64,000 nucleotides of DNA from Litoditis marina (Eukaryota > Nematoda > Chromadorea > Rhabditida > Rhabditidae), in the NCBI GenBank assembly GCA_964036275.1, contig OZ038436.1, positions 10,365,904-10,429,903 on the forward strand. The letters run 5' to 3'. Position numbers and translations under genes: made by a program. Shown one piece after another: positions 1 to 10,249 of the stretch; within the stretch, counting starts at the first letter, position 1; every line of letters begins with the position of its first letter. The notes under the pieces were generated by a model. That model was given only the letters and a program-made list of their open reading frames with translations. It was not told the origin of the DNA and ran no database searches.

Positions 1-2924
1 TACCCATACGGGATACGGTGCAACAAGGGGTAGAGAGAAGAGAGCATAGAGAAATCTAAAGTCAGACAGTTCCGCATAAATCTAGCTACCCATACGGGAT
101 ACGGCGCAACAAGGGGTAGAGAGAAGAGAGCATAGAGAAATCTAAAGTCAGACAGTTCCGCATAAATCTAGCTACCCATACGGGATACGGCGCAACAAGG
201 GGTAGAGAGAAGAGTGCATAGAGAAATCTAAAGTCAGACAGTTCCGCATAAATCTAGCTACCCATACGGGATACGGCGCAACAAGGAGTAGAGAGAAGAG
301 AGAATAGAGAAATCTAAAGTCAGACAGTTCCGCATAAATCTAGCTACCCATACGGGATACGGCGCAACAAGGGGTAGAGAGAAGAGAGCATAGAGAAATC
401 TAAAGTCAGACAGTTCCGCATAAATCTAGCTACCCATACGGGATACGGCGCAACAAGGGGTAGAGAGAAGAGAGCATAGAGAAATCTAAAGTCAAACAGT
501 TCCGCATAAATCTAGCTACCCATACGGGATACGGCGCAACAAGGGGTAGAGAGAAGAGAGCATAGAGAAATCTAAAGTCAGACAGTTCCGCATAAATCTA
601 GCTACCCATACGGGATACGGCGCAACAAGGGGTAGAGAGAAGAGAGCATAGAGAAATCTAAAGTCAGACAGTTCCGCATAAATCTAGCTACCCATACGGG
701 ATACGGCGCAACAAGGGGTAGAGAGAAGAGAGCATAGAGAAATCTAAAGTCAGACAGTTCCGCATAAATCTGGCTACCCATACGGGATACGGCGCAACAA
801 GGGGTAGAGAGAAGAGAGCATAGAGAAATCTAAAGTCAGACAGTTCCGCATAAATCTGGCTACCCATACGGGATACGGCGCAACAAGGGGTAGAGAGAAG
901 AGAGCATAGAGAAATCTAAAGTCAGACAGTTCCGCATAAATCTGGCTGCCCATACGGGATACGGCGCAACAAGGGGTAGAGAGAAGAGAGCATAGAGAAA
1001 TCTAAAGTCAGACAGTTCCGCATAAATCTGGCTACCCATACGGGATACGGCGCAACAAGGGGTAGAGAGAAGAGAGCATAGAGAAATCTGAAGTCAGACA
1101 GTTCCGCATAAATCTAGCTACCCATACGGGATACGGCGCAACAAGGGGTAGAGAGAAGAGAGCATAGAGAAATCTAAAGTCAGACAGTTCCGCATAAATC
1201 TAGCTACCCATACGGGATACGGCGCAACAAGGGGTAGAGAGAAGAGAGCATAGAGAAATCTAAAGTCAGACAGTTCCGCATAAATCTGGCTACCCATACG
1301 GGATACGGCGCAACAAGGGGTAGAGAGAAGAGAGCATAGAGAAATCTAAAGTCAGACAGTTCCGCATAAATCTGGCTACCCATACGGGATACGGCGCAAC
1401 AAGGGGTAGAGAGAAGAGAGCATAGAGAAATCTAAAGTCAGACAGTTCCGCATAAATCTAGCTACCCATACGGGATACGGCGCAACAAGGGGTAGAGAAA
1501 AGAGAGCATAGAGAAATCTAAAGTCAGACAGTTCCGCATAAATCTAGCTACCCATACGGGATACGGCGCAACAAGGGGTAGAGAGAAGAGAGCATAGAGA
1601 AATCTAAAGTCAGACAGTTCCGCATAAATCTAGCTACCCATACGGGATACGGCGCAACAAGGGGTAGAGAGAAGAGAGCATAGAGAAATCTAAAGTCAGA
1701 CAGTTCCGCATAAATCTGGCTACCCATACGGGATACGGCGCAACAAGGGGTAGAGAGAAGAGAGCATAGAGAAATCTAAAGTCAGACAGTTCCGCATAAA
1801 TCTGGCTACCCTTACGGGATACGGCGCAACAAGGGGTAGAGAGAAGAGAGCATAGAGAAATCTAAAGTCAGACAGTTCCGCATAAATCTGGCTACCCATA
1901 CGGGATACGGCGCAACAAGGGGTAGAGAGAAGAGAGCATAGAGAAATCTAAAGTCAGACAGTTCCGCATAAATCTGGCTACCCATACGGGATACGGCGCA
2001 ACAAGGGGTAGAGAGAAGAGAGCATAGAGAAATCTAAAGTCAGACAGTTCCGCATAAATCTGGCTACCCATACGGGATACGGCGCAACAAGGGGTAGAGA
2101 GAAGAGAGCATAGAGAAATCTAAAGTCAGACAGTTCCGCATAAATCTGGCTACCCATACGGGATACGGCGCAACAAGGGGTAGAGAGAAGAGAGCATAGA
2201 GAAATCTAAAGTCAGACAGTTCCGCATAAATCTGGCTACCCATACGGGATACGGCGCAACAAGGGGTAGAGAGAAGAGAGCATAGAGAAATCTAAAGTCA
2301 GACAGTTCCGCATAAATCTGGCTACCCATACGGGATACGGCGCAACAAGGGGTAGAGAGAAGAGAGCATAGAGAAATCTAAAGTCAGACAGTTCCGCATA
2401 AATCTGGCTGCCCATACGGGATACGGCGCAACAAGGGGTAGAGAGAAGAGAGCATAGAGAAATCTAAAGTCAGACAGTTCCGCATAAATCTGGCTACCCA
2501 TACGGGATACGGCGCAACAAGGGGTAGAGAGAAGAGAGCATAGAGAAATCTGAAGTCAGACAGTTCCGCATAAATCTAGCTACCCATACGGGATACGGCG
2601 CAACAAGGGGTAGAGAGAAGAGAGCATAGAGAAATCTAAAGTCAGACAGTTCCGCATAAATCTAGCTACCCATACGGGATACGGCGCAACAAGGGGTAGA
2701 GAGAAGAGAGCATAGAGAAATCTAAAGTCAGACAGTTCCGCATAAATCTGGCTACCCATACGGGATACGGCGCAACAAGGGGTAGAGAGAAGAGAGCATA
2801 GAGAAATCTAAAGTCAGACAGTTCCGCATAAATCTGGCTACCCATACGGGATACGGCGCAACAAGGGGTAGAGAGAAGAGAGCATAGAGAAATCTAAAGT
2901 CAGACAGTTCCGCATAAATCTGGC
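1..2924. repeat. 34-monomer higher-order repeat, copy 1
   Basis: Rare variants recur exactly 2,924 bp (34 x 86) later: agagtgcat at 211 and 3135, the aaggag variant at 287 and 3211, gtcaaacag at 491 and 3415, cttacggg at 1811 and 4735, and the tgaagtcag variant at 1090 and 4014. A weaker 17-monomer sub-period (1,462 bp) also shows, for example the variant G at 948 and 2410 and at 1090 and 2552. Confidence 0.9.
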
Positions 2925-5732
2925 TACCCATACGGGATACGGCGCAACAAGGGGTAGAGAGAAGAGAGCATAGAGAAATCTAAAGTCAGACAGTTCCGCA
3001 TAAATCTAGCTACCCATACGGGATACGGCGCAACAAGGGGTAGAGAGAAGAGAGCATAGAGAAATCTAAAGTCAGACAGTTCCGCATAAATCTAGCTACC
3101 CATACGGGATACGGCGCAACAAGGGGTAGAGAGAAGAGTGCATAGAGAAATCTAAAGTCAGACAGTTCCGCATAAATCTAGCTACCCATACGGGATACGG
3201 CGCAACAAGGAGTAGAGAGAAGAGAGAATAGAGAAATCTAAAGTCAGACAGTTCCGCATAAATCTAGCTACCCATACGGGATACGGCGCAACAAGGGGTA
3301 GAGAGAAGAGAGCATAGAGAAATCTAAAGTCAGACAGTTCCGCATAAATCTAGCTACCCATACGGGATACGGCGCAACAAGGGGTAGAGAGAAGAGAGCA
3401 TAGAGAAATCTAAAGTCAAACAGTTCCGCATAAATCTAGCTACCCATACGGGATACGGCGCAACAAGGGGTAGAGAGAAGAGAGCATAGAGAAATCTAAA
3501 GTCAGACAGTTCCGCATAAATCTAGCTACCCATACGGGATACGGCGCAACAAGGGGTAGAGAGAAGAGAGCATAGAGAAATCTAAAGTCAGACAGTTCCG
3601 CATAAATCTAGCTACCCATACGGGATACGGCGCAACAAGGGGTAGAGAGAAGAGAGCATAGAGAAATCTAAAGTCAGACAGTTCCGCATAAATCTGGCTA
3701 CCCATACGGGATACGGCGCAACAAGGGGTAGAGAGAAGAGAGCATAGAGAAATCTAAAGTCAGACAGTTCCGCATAAATCTGGCTACCCATACGGGATAC
3801 GGCGCAACAAGGGGTAGAGAGAAGAGAGCATAGAGAAATCTAAAGTCAGACAGTTCCGCATAAATCTGGCTGCCCATACGGGATACGGCGCAACAAGGGG
3901 TAGAGAGAAGAGAGCATAGAGAAATCTAAAGTCAGACAGTTCCGCATAAATCTGGCTACCCATACGGGATACGGCGCAACAAGGGGTAGAGAGAAGAGAG
4001 CATAGAGAAATCTGAAGTCAGACAGTTCCGCATAAATCTAGCTACCCATACGGGATACGGCGCAACAAGGGGTAGAGAGAAGAGAGCATAGAGAAATCTA
4101 AAGTCAGACAGTTCCGCATAAATCTAGCTACCCATACGGGATACGGCGCAACAAGGGGTAGAGAGAAGAGAGCATAGAGAAATCTAAAGTCAGACAGTTC
4201 CGCATAAATCTGGCTACCCATACGGGATACGGCGCAACAAGGGGTAGAGAGAAGAGAGCATAGAGAAATCTAAAGTCAGACAGTTCCGCATAAATCTGGC
4301 TACCCATACGGGATACGGCGCAACAAGGGGTAGAGAGAAGAGAGCATAGAGAAATCTAAAGTCAGACAGTTCCGCATAAATCTAGCTACCCATACGGGAT
4401 ACGGCGCAACAAGGGGTAGAGAAAAGAGAGCATAGAGAAATCTAAAGTCAGACAGTTCCGCATAAATCTAGCTACCCATACGGGATACGGCGCAACAAGG
4501 GGTAGAGAGAAGAGAGCATAGAGAAATCTAAAGTCAGACAGTTCCGCATAAATCTAGCTACCCATACGGGATACGGCGCAACAAGGGGTAGAGAGAAGAG
4601 AGCATAGAGAAATCTAAAGTCAGACAGTTCCGCATAAATCTGGCTACCCATACGGGATACGGCGCAACAAGGGGTAGAGAGAAGAGAGCATAGAGAAATC
4701 TAAAGTCAGACAGTTCCGCATAAATCTGGCTACCCTTACGGGATACGGCGCAACAAGGGGTAGAGAGAAGAGAGCATAGAGAAATCTAAAGTCAGACAGT
4801 TCCGCATAAATCTGGCTACCCATACGGGATACGGCGCAACAAGGGGTAGAGAGAAGAGAGCATAGAGAAATCTAAAGTCAGACAGTTCCGCATAAATCTG
4901 GCTACCCATACGGGATACGGCGCAACAAGGGGTAGAGAGAAGAGAGCATAGAGAAATCTAAAGTCAGACAGTTCCGCATAAATCTGGCTACCCATACGGG
5001 ATACGGCGCAACAAGGGGTAGAGAGAAGAGAGCATAGAGAAATCTAAAGTCAGACAGTTCCGCATAAATCTGGCTACCCATACGGGATACGGCGCAACAA
5101 GGGGTAGAGAGAAGAGAGCATAGAGAAATCTAAAGTCAGACAGTTCCGCATAAATCTGGCTACCCATACGGGATACGGCGCAACAAGGGGTAGAGAGAAG
5201 AGAGCATAGAGAAATCTAAAGTCAGACAGTTCCGCATAAATCTAGCTACCCATACGGGATACGGCGCAACAAGGGGTAGAGAGAAGAGAGCATAGAGAAA
5301 TCTAAAGTCAGACAGTTCCGCATAAATCTGGCTACCCATACGGGATACGGCGCAACAAGGGGTAGAGAGAAGAGAGCATAGAGAAATCTAAAGTCAGACA
5401 GTTCCGCATAAATCTGGCTGCCCATACGGGATACGGCGCAACAAGGGGTAGAGAGAAGAGAGCATAGAGAAATCTAAAGTCAGACAGTTCCGCATAAATC
5501 TGGCTACCCATACGGGATACGGCGCAACAAGGGGTAGAGAGAAGAGAGCATAGAGAAATCTAAAGTCAGACAGTTCCGCATAAATCTGGCTACCCATACG
5601 GGATACGGCGCAACAAGGGGTAGAGAGAAGAGAGCATAGAGAAATCTAAAGTCAGACAGTTCCGCATAAATCTGGCTACCCATACGGGATACGGCGCAAC
5701 AAGGGGTAGAGAGAAGAGAGCATAGAGAAATC
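2925..5732. repeat. 34-monomer higher-order repeat, copy 2 (partial)
   Basis: This repeats 1-2807 with the same variant sites at +2,924 bp. Late in the block the register slips by one monomer: the ggctgccc variant expected at 5334 lies at 5420, implying gain of one 86-bp unit. The block is truncated by the retrotransposon at 5733. Confidence 0.85.
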
Positions 5733-6435
5733 CAGTATGAAAAAGATGATCCAGTATGAAAAAGATGCAGACAAAACGTGTAGAAGATGTGGCCACGAGG
5801 TCGAGTCACTTATGCACGTGCTCAACCAGTGCAAAGTACACATGGGAACCCTCATTTCCGATAGACACGACAGTGTTCTACAGAGAGTGGTCCAAGGTAT
5901 AAGAGAGGGTGACAAAAAGCATCTCAGACTAACAGTGGACAGACAGTCTGGAGAAACTGCAAATAGGCAGCGACCCGACATTATGTTATTTGATGATACT
6001 AAGAAGGAAGTCATTATATCAGATGTAACCTGCCCCTTCGAGAACAGGGAAATAGCTATGCAAACAGCATATCAAAGGAAGATTGACAAGTATCTCGGAA
6101 TTCAAGCCGACTACGAGTTGAAAGGCTACAAAGTACATCAACTTCCTATTGTAGTTGGGTCCCTAGGTAACTGGAGACCCGAGAACGACATGGCGACGAG
6201 AGCGTTAGGCATTTCGCGCCAGTACAACAAAATTCTAGTCAAGGTAGTTACAGCTACAGTACTCGAATACAGCAAGAACATATACTGGAAACACATTCAT
6301 GGAGATAACTATGAGATCAGAGCAAGATTCATTCCGGCCGTAACCTTAAAAGGTGCGAAATGGAAAAAGATAACTACTATGAACTTGCTGGAACCCAAAC
6401 CACTATTCAACTGCAATGATGAAATGGAGATTTAA
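5733..6435 (+). pseudogene. C-terminal endonuclease fragment of R2-like ORF (copy 1)
   Basis: The open frame ends with TAA at 6433-6435. It holds a CCHC zinc motif (CRRCG, then MHVLNQC), an RHD motif, and PD and D positions in RPDIMLF and VIISDVTCPFEN, followed by KIDKY. This order is that of the restriction-like (PD-D/ExK) endonuclease at the C terminus of R2/R4/NeSL-type elements, which nicks a specific target to start reverse transcription. The reverse transcriptase and N terminus are missing through 5' truncation, so the copy cannot act alone. An ATG at 5737 happens to open the frame; I do not regard it as a genuine start. Confidence 0.85.
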
Positions 6436-6818
6436 CTAATACTCAATAGGCTTGATAACGATTTTCACATAACATACAATTGACTACCTAACCAATTCAG
6501 TGTTATTACTAGGAAAAATCAAAATCAAGCATTCCACAATACATTGTTACACTACCCTTATCTTAAGACTCATCGATCCACTCTCTGCGAGCTTTTGTAC
6601 AATACAGACCGTAACTCACGTCCAGTATTGCAAGAGAAACAATTCAATGGGGAAACGTGGTGAGAATGAGGACTTTCCCGTGATTCTGCTGTGCCTTAAA
6701 TCCTTATGACCCGATGACCGAACCCGTGACCCACGAGGGGAGGAAGGGGGAATTTTTACCCTGCCCCGGCAGGTGCCCACCGTGTTTGTGGGGGTACCCG
6801 TATGAGGAAATATATAAT
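6436..6818 (+). other. 3' UTR of R2-like element (copy 1)
   Basis: Non-coding tail shared with copy 2 and, for its last 170 bp or so, with copy 3. It includes a GC-rich block ctgccccggcaggtgcccac and ends in tatataat directly against satellite. There is no poly(A) tail. In R2-type elements the 3' UTR RNA is what the protein recognises for target-primed reverse transcription; I infer the same here. Confidence 0.75.
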
Positions 6819-7617
6819 CAGACAGTTCCGCATAAATCTGGCTACCCATACGGGATACGGCGCAACAAGGGGTAGAGAGAAGAGAGCATAGAGAAATCTA
6901 AAGTCAGACAGTTCCGCATAAATCTGGCTACCCATACGGGATACGGCGCAACAAGGGGTAGAGAGAAGAGAGCATAGAGAAATCTAAAGTCAGACAGTTC
7001 CGCATAAATCTGGCTACCCATACGGGATACGGCGCAACAAGGGGTAGAGAGAAGAGAGCATAGAGAAATCTAAAGTCAGACAGTTCCGCATAAATCTGGC
7101 TACCCATACGGGATACGGCGCAACAAGGGGTAGAGAGAAGAGAGCATAGAGAAATCTAAAGTCAGACAGTTCCGCATAAATCTGGCTACCCATACGGGAT
7201 ACGGCGCAACAAGGGGTAGATAGAAGAGAGCATAGAGAAATCTAAAGTCAGACAGTTCCGCATAAATCTGGCTACCCATACGGGATACGGCGCAACAAGG
7301 GGTAGAGAGAAGAGAGCATAGAGAAATCTAAAGTCAGACAGTTCCGCATAAATCTGGCTACCCATACGAGATACGGCGCAACAAGGGGTAGAGAGAAGAG
7401 AGCATAGAGAAATCTAAAGTCAGACAGTTCCGCATAAATCTGGCTACCCATACGGGATACGGCGCAACAAGGGGTAGAGAGAAGAGAGCATAGAGAAATC
7501 TAAAGTCAGACAGTTCCGCATAAATCTGGCTACCCATACGGGATACGGCGCAACAAGGGGTAGAGAGAAGAGAGCATAGAGAAATCTAAAGTCAGACAGT
7601 TCCGCATAAATCTGGCT
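6819..7617. repeat. 86-bp satellite array 2
   Basis: About 9.3 monomers, mostly of the tctggct type. The left edge is the retrotransposon 3' junction. The right edge is the BEL element, inserted after tggct. Confidence 0.97.
7613..7617. repeat. Target-site duplication (left), tggct
   Basis: Five satellite bases repeated at 17366-17370 on the other side of the BEL element. The alternative reading is a 4-bp ggct duplication with a shared t. Confidence 0.8.
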
Positions 7618-8055
7618 TGTTTCGACTCCAGTGGGAGAGTCTACTTATAAATTACCTATTGCCACGTCTTTTCCCGTCTATACTCTTTCGTGTAGTTTAA
7701 CGTGTACCCGAGTTCAATAGCTAGGCAAGTATGATACGATTGAACGTATAGTTACCACAGAACAATATAGAACACATTGATTTATACTGTGTATCTTATA
7801 ACATAGAAACATAACAACATAGATTGAACGGGGAGGCGATTGTAAGTAAGTAGTACGAGTTTGTAAGAACGATATTTAAGCGTTATCGCTAGCGACCATT
7901 CTCTACGAGTTTATATTCAAGAGTGACCTTTCGACTATCCAGCTGATGCTGGTTGGCGAGAAGTGGGCGGAGCCCCGTTCTCTGGTCATTGATTGGACCG
8001 GCCCGATCTCTTGGGCAGTGACAATTATTAGTGAGAAATGGTATCGCTGGCGAGA
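7618..8055 (-). repeat. LTR at the element's 3' end
   Basis: 438 bp, running from tgtttcgactcc to gctggcgaga on the plus strand. It matches 16744-17365 apart from the insert there. The outer plus-strand end reads tg; in element orientation the LTR runs from tctcgcc to gaaaca, so the usual TG start is absent. Confidence 0.93.
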
Positions 8056-8063
8056 TTCCCGCC
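8056..8063 (-). other. Polypurine tract of BEL element
   Basis: On the minus strand this reads ggcgggaa directly before the 3' LTR, where a purine tract primes plus-strand DNA synthesis in LTR elements. It is short, so the assignment rests mainly on position. Confidence 0.55.
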
Positions 8064-8173
8064 GGAAAACACGAATTTTACATCACATAACTACTACCGA
8101 ATTTGTCCCCGTCTTAAACATGAAACAAAGGTTAACAATAACAACGTAAACCGTAACAAAATCAAATGGATAT

Positions 8174-9109
8174 TCACTTGTTTATGGGGCGACACAACGA
8201 TTGGTGATGGTCCGGACTCCCGCATTCCCTGCATCTGTGGTTTGATCGGCAGATTCCCAGATGGCGTTTGAGACATACACGACAACGTCCCATCACACGA
8301 ACTATGTCCTCCCGGTCATCGTAATTTTGAACATTACGGCACATTGCACTCCAGTGAGACCCGTGACAGTAGAGACAACGAACGGCTCCGACTTCCTCTT
8401 CGAGTCTGCGACGGTTTGCTGCGGCTGCTTGTTGATCGACGTTGTTCGGACGAATGTTCGGACGATTATGCACCGCTTGTTGAGGGCGTTCTTCAACTTC
8501 TTCGACTTGTTCTCTCGCAGGTTGAACTCTCTCGGCCTGCACTGGACGAGCGAACAACTGGGGGGCTGGCACTACCTCCCTCTGACAATTTTGCCGTTTG
8601 GGTGGAGAGCCGCCTTCCTCAGCCGTTCCGGGGCGTTTCTGGAACGATTCTTTGTAATACGATTTATTGCCGACGTTTTCAGGTAGCTTTTCCCACCTTC
8701 TCGTATTTACCTTTGACGTATTATTATTACTCCCTTTCTCTCCGTGACAGCCAAGCTGCGGAAATGAACTATGACTATAACTGTTCATCGAATTTGTTGA
8801 CGTAGACTGAACTGAGTTGTTTACCTGCGAGATATCCTCCACTAGTTTCTCGAGTTCATGTATGCGAATTTGGATTGCTTGCATGTGGTCTGCAGTTAGT
8901 CGAATGTGATCCTGCAATATTCCGATTGAACACTCGATTATTTTCTCTTTCTCGTCTTCTCCCTTTCTCTTATTTTTCCGATTACGTTTCGATGAATAAT
9001 AATGTCTCATCAGTTCCGAATTCTTTGTAATATCCATTGCCTCTAAGGCTTCGTCTATCGATTTTCTCAATACATCCGAAATATCTACCAACGTATCTTT
9101 ATCTATTAT
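8174..9109 (-). CDS. BEL third ORF, part b: triple zinc-knuckle protein
   Basis: About 311 codons ending at 8174, in the same frame as the ORF just upstream and separated from it by a single TAA (9110-9112). There is no ATG near the start; the frame opens right after the stop (IIDKDTLVDISDVLRK), so expression would need stop readthrough or a non-ATG start. A coiled-coil-like stretch (HMQAIQIRIHELEKLVEDIS) is followed by a basic, Gln-rich middle. The C terminus has three zinc knuckles: CLYCHGSHWSAMC, CRVCLKRHLGIC and CRECGSPDHHQSLC. The spacing matches the separate triple knuckle at the start of pol, suggesting a nucleic-acid-binding Gag-like protein. Envelope features (signal peptide, membrane anchor) are absent, although it lies in the envelope position. 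Confidence 0.75.
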   Translation of the reverse strand: MIDKDTLVDISDVLRKSIDEALEAMDITKNSELMRHYYSSKRNRKNKRKGEDEKEKIIECSIGILQDHIRLTADHMQAIQIRIHELEKLVEDISQVNNSVQSTSTNSMNSYSHSSFPQLGCHGEKGSNNNTSKVNTRRWEKLPENVGNKSYYKESFQKRPGTAEEGGSPPKRQNCQREVVPAPQLFARPVQAERVQPAREQVEEVEERPQQAVHNRPNIRPNNVDQQAAAANRRRLEEEVGAVRCLYCHGSHWSAMCRNVQNYDDREDIVRVMGRCRVCLKRHLGICRSNHRCRECGSPDHHQSLCRPINK

Positions 9110-9700
9110 TTAGAGATCTTCGAATAGTGAGTTATATGAAGCGATTCTATCATTAGCTCTCACCGCTTGTTCTTCGATTGCCATCAGCGCCGTGTTCAGT
9201 GTAGCTTCGAGGTCCTCCACCGACTTTTTCTTCGACTCTTTCTGTAATTGCGAATTATTCTTTTTTGTTTCAATCACCCGATTTTTAACTTCTTCCAACT
9301 TCCTATCTACTTCCGTTTTTTCTGATACCCGATTTTTATTTTCGATGATTGGAAGGTATTTTCCCACGGTCATATATTTTGGGTCGTACGAATTTCGCTC
9401 TAGCGTCTTTTTTACTGCGCCTTTGCTAGTACCTTCCCCCTTACTAACCGGCTTATTCCTTTTGAATTCGCCCGAATTTTTCGACTCATTTTCGCTATTT
9501 TCTTCGATAATCGATTCGTTAATATCGTCAAATAGTCCTCCTAGCTCGAAATCGAATTCTACCTCCATTTCTTCCATCGGTTCTTCTGCTACGACGTTTT
9601 CTTCAATCTCTTGGGCTTGCACAGTTTCTTCCTCTTCTCCTGCGATGGGCTGGTCGGGCCCGAGTAGCTCATCCTCACGTTGTCTGTCGATGTTATCCAT
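9110..9700 (-). CDS. BEL third ORF, part a: acidic coiled-coil protein
   Basis: 196 codons from ATG at 9700 to TAA at 9110. The first 75 residues are strongly acidic (GEEEETVQAQEIEENVV). The rest is Lys/Glu-rich and probably coiled-coil (VDRKLEEVKNRVIETKK). I recognise no family. A good 3' splice site (cttacag, exon from 9715) lies 15 bases before the ATG, so it could be made from a spliced RNA. Part b continues in the same frame after the stop; together they could form one roughly 510-residue readthrough product, or the stop may be a recent mutation. Confidence 0.7.
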   Translation of the reverse strand: MDNIDRQREDELLGPDQPIAGEEEETVQAQEIEENVVAEEPMEEMEVEFDFELGGLFDDINESIIEENSENESKNSGEFKRNKPVSKGEGTSKGAVKKTLERNSYDPKYMTVGKYLPIIENKNRVSEKTEVDRKLEEVKNRVIETKKNNSQLQKESKKKSVEDLEATLNTALMAIEEQAVRANDRIASYNSLFEDL

Positions 9701-10249
9701 TTTTCACCGGATTACCTGTAAGTTCGATTATTAGCCAAGTCCCTTTTTGACGGTGTTTCTATCTGGTTAGAATCGAGAAATTCTCCAGCCACCGTCTAAC
9801 ATCGAATAATTACGAAATAATCAGGACGATATTGAATGGGATAGACATAGAACGATATTGAATGGGATAGACATAGAATTATGCATAAAAAGGATATAGT
9901 TCGCGATAGATATACATGACATATTTGAAGATATAACTCTCGTTATTTACAACAATACTGATAGTAATTGACGAATATGACATTTTGAAACATAACGCTT
10001 TGACGATTTTTTAAACATAACATAACACTTTCGATATAATTTTTTCCGAGAATAGTTGTGAGTTTCCCATCTTTTACGTTTTCGATTCTTTGTTCTTTAT
10101 GAACTATTCGATTTTCTTTTTCTTTTCACGAGTTATCGACTAGTTTGCAAGGTTCGATTTTCTAGTTATCGATTTCTTTTCGAAACCGAATCGGCCTTTG
10201 TCTCTGCCGGGTAGGCCGTTCCTTGATAGGGATCGAGATCGTCGTGTTC
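9701..10249 (-). other. Spacer between BEL pol and third ORF
   Basis: AT-rich, with no long ORF. It contains a repeated segment, aacgatattgaatgggatag, twice near 9840-9875. A candidate 3' splice site lies at 9715/9716. Confidence 0.6.

Larger units (their letters stand above)
1..5732. repeat. 86-bp satellite array 1
   Basis: Tandem 86-bp monomers, about 66.6 copies. They begin at 1, 87, 173 and so on with the motif tacccatacgggatacgg. Neighbouring monomers differ at a few diagnostic sites only, such as tctagct versus tctggct. The array is cut at 5732 by a retrotransposon inside gagaaatc. It has no coding role: 86 is not a multiple of 3, so reading frames rotate between monomers. Confidence 0.98.
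5733..6818 (+). mobile_element. R2-like RLE non-LTR retrotransposon, 5'-truncated copy 1
   Basis: This is the 3' part of a non-LTR retrotransposon: the C-terminal endonuclease region followed by a roughly 380-bp 3' UTR ending tatataat. The left junction replaces satellite after gagaaatc. On the right, satellite resumes at cagacagttccg (6819), the same base as in three other copies. The first 37 bp hold a 19-bp direct duplication (atccagtatgaaaaagatg twice). No target-site duplication is visible; six satellite bases are missing at the left junction. Apart from its deeper truncation it is nearly identical to the copy at 17423, so both are young. Confidence 0.9.

Noticed and set aside
1..5732. 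CRISPR-like or tRNA/5S-like tandem array
   Set aside because: Monomers are contiguous with no variable spacers, and I see no pol III boxes or RNA fold typical of a known RNA gene.
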